DNA of 6,299 nucleotides, from positions 7,344 to 13,642 of the forward strand of contig WTIB01000034.1 of NCBI GenBank assembly GCA_011522905.1, written 5' to 3'. The stretch is from Crocinitomicaceae bacterium (GTDB lineage Bacteria; Bacteroidota; Bacteroidia; Flavobacteriales_D; Crocinitomicaceae). The notes beneath the pieces are model-generated. The model did not search any database and had not been told where the DNA came from. It saw only the letters and a program-made list of their open reading frames with translations. Shown here piece by piece: positions 5,813 through 6,299 of this stretch. The translations under genes were made by a program, and so were the position numbers. Within the stretch, counting starts at the first letter, position 1, and every line of letters begins with the position of its first letter.

Positions 5813-6299
5813 ATGTCAACTTTAGAATTCAATCAAGCGTTAATAGACATCGAAAACAACTTGAAATCTTTCGCTTTAGGATTTACAAGAAACAACGAAG
5901 ATGCCAAAGATTTAACTCAAGAGACGTTATTAAAAGCCATCAAGTACAGAAACTATTACACGCCTCAGACTAATTTCAAAGCGTGGGTTTTTACAATAAT
6001 GCGTAATATCTTTATCAATCAGTACCGAAGAAAAGTAAAATCAGGAACAATTTTCGACAATTCAAAAGAAATGTTTTTACTCACTAACAGCGCTGGTTCT
6101 GAAGAAAATGCAGTTTCTCAAATTGCAACAAAAGACATTGAAGAGAAAATTGCAGGTCTTAGTGAGGAATATAAAGATCCGTTTGAAATGCACTTTAAAG
6201 GATTCAAGTACAAAGAGATAGCAGATAAGCTTGGAATTCCTATCGGGACGGTGAAAAGTAGAATTTACATTGCAAGAAAAAAATTAATAGATTTACTAC
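5813..6299 (+). CDS. RNA polymerase ECF-family sigma factor (3' end cut by window edge)
   Basis: The frame starts at ATG 5813 (MSTLEFNQALIDIE) and is still open at the window edge after 162 codons. Bacteroidota proteins of this type are usually about 165-175 residues, so only a few codons are probably missing. Region 2 spans about residues 10-73: FALGFTRNNEDAKDLTQETL (20-39) is the core-RNA-polymerase and -10 recognition part, and FKAWVFTIMRNIFINQYRR (55-73) is the region 2.3-2.4 helix. A variable linker (74-105) leads to region 4 (about 107-160), whose helix-turn-helix YKEIADKLGIPIGTVKSRIY (133-152) recognises the -35 element. There is no region 1.1 or 3 and no C-terminal extension is visible. 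No anti-sigma gene can be seen before the window ends. Tandem dyad repeats immediately upstream suggest regulated expression; the regulon cannot be inferred. Confidence 0.92.
   Translation, partial: MSTLEFNQALIDIENNLKSFALGFTRNNEDAKDLTQETLLKAIKYRNYYTPQTNFKAWVFTIMRNIFINQYRRKVKSGTIFDNSKEMFLLTNSAGSEENAVSQIATKDIEEKIAGLSEEYKDPFEMHFKGFKYKEIADKLGIPIGTVKSRIYIARKKLIDLL

Overview
The window looks like a chromosomal segment from a member of the Bacteroidota (Flavobacteriia, Cytophagia or a relative; I cannot place it more finely). The reasons are the AT-rich base composition, start codons without Shine-Dalgarno sequences but with A/T-rich leaders, two exact matches to the Bacteroidota -7 promoter element TAnnTTTG, and proteins that read as typical of this phylum: a Flavobacterium-type short-chain threonine dehydrogenase, a compact homogentisate dioxygenase and a short ECF sigma factor.

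Layout. Positions 1-2281 (+ strand) carry the widely conserved translation cluster: the end of rpsB, then tsf, pyrH and frr. A strong intrinsic terminator with a UUCG loop follows tsf, and a new promoter element lies just before pyrH, so the cluster appears to be two transcription units (rpsB-tsf and pyrH-frr). Positions 2290-4618 (- strand) hold a two-gene tyrosine/phenylalanine catabolism operon, transcribed hmgA then hppD. It converts 4-hydroxyphenylpyruvate to homogentisate and then to maleylacetoacetate, and it converges on frr with an 8 bp gap. Positions 4753-5688 (+) encode an SDR-type NAD-dependent L-threonine 3-dehydrogenase, divergent from hmgA. From 5813 to the window edge is an ECF-family sigma factor cut off within a few codons of its likely end.

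Two intergenic regions carry structure that the genes do not explain. The 134 bp hmgA/tdh divergent region holds a perfect 12 bp palindrome enclosed by perfect 11 bp inverted arms, a good candidate for an operator shared by the two amino-acid catabolism units. The 124 bp upstream of the sigma factor holds two tandem copies of GTTTAA-N16-TTAAAC, 35 bp apart, which may be a regulator or autoregulation site.

I see no mobile element, CRISPR array, tRNA or rRNA gene, phage gene, defence system or broken gene. The coding content is ordinary core and catabolic metabolism, and the points of interest are regulatory architecture rather than a new protein system.
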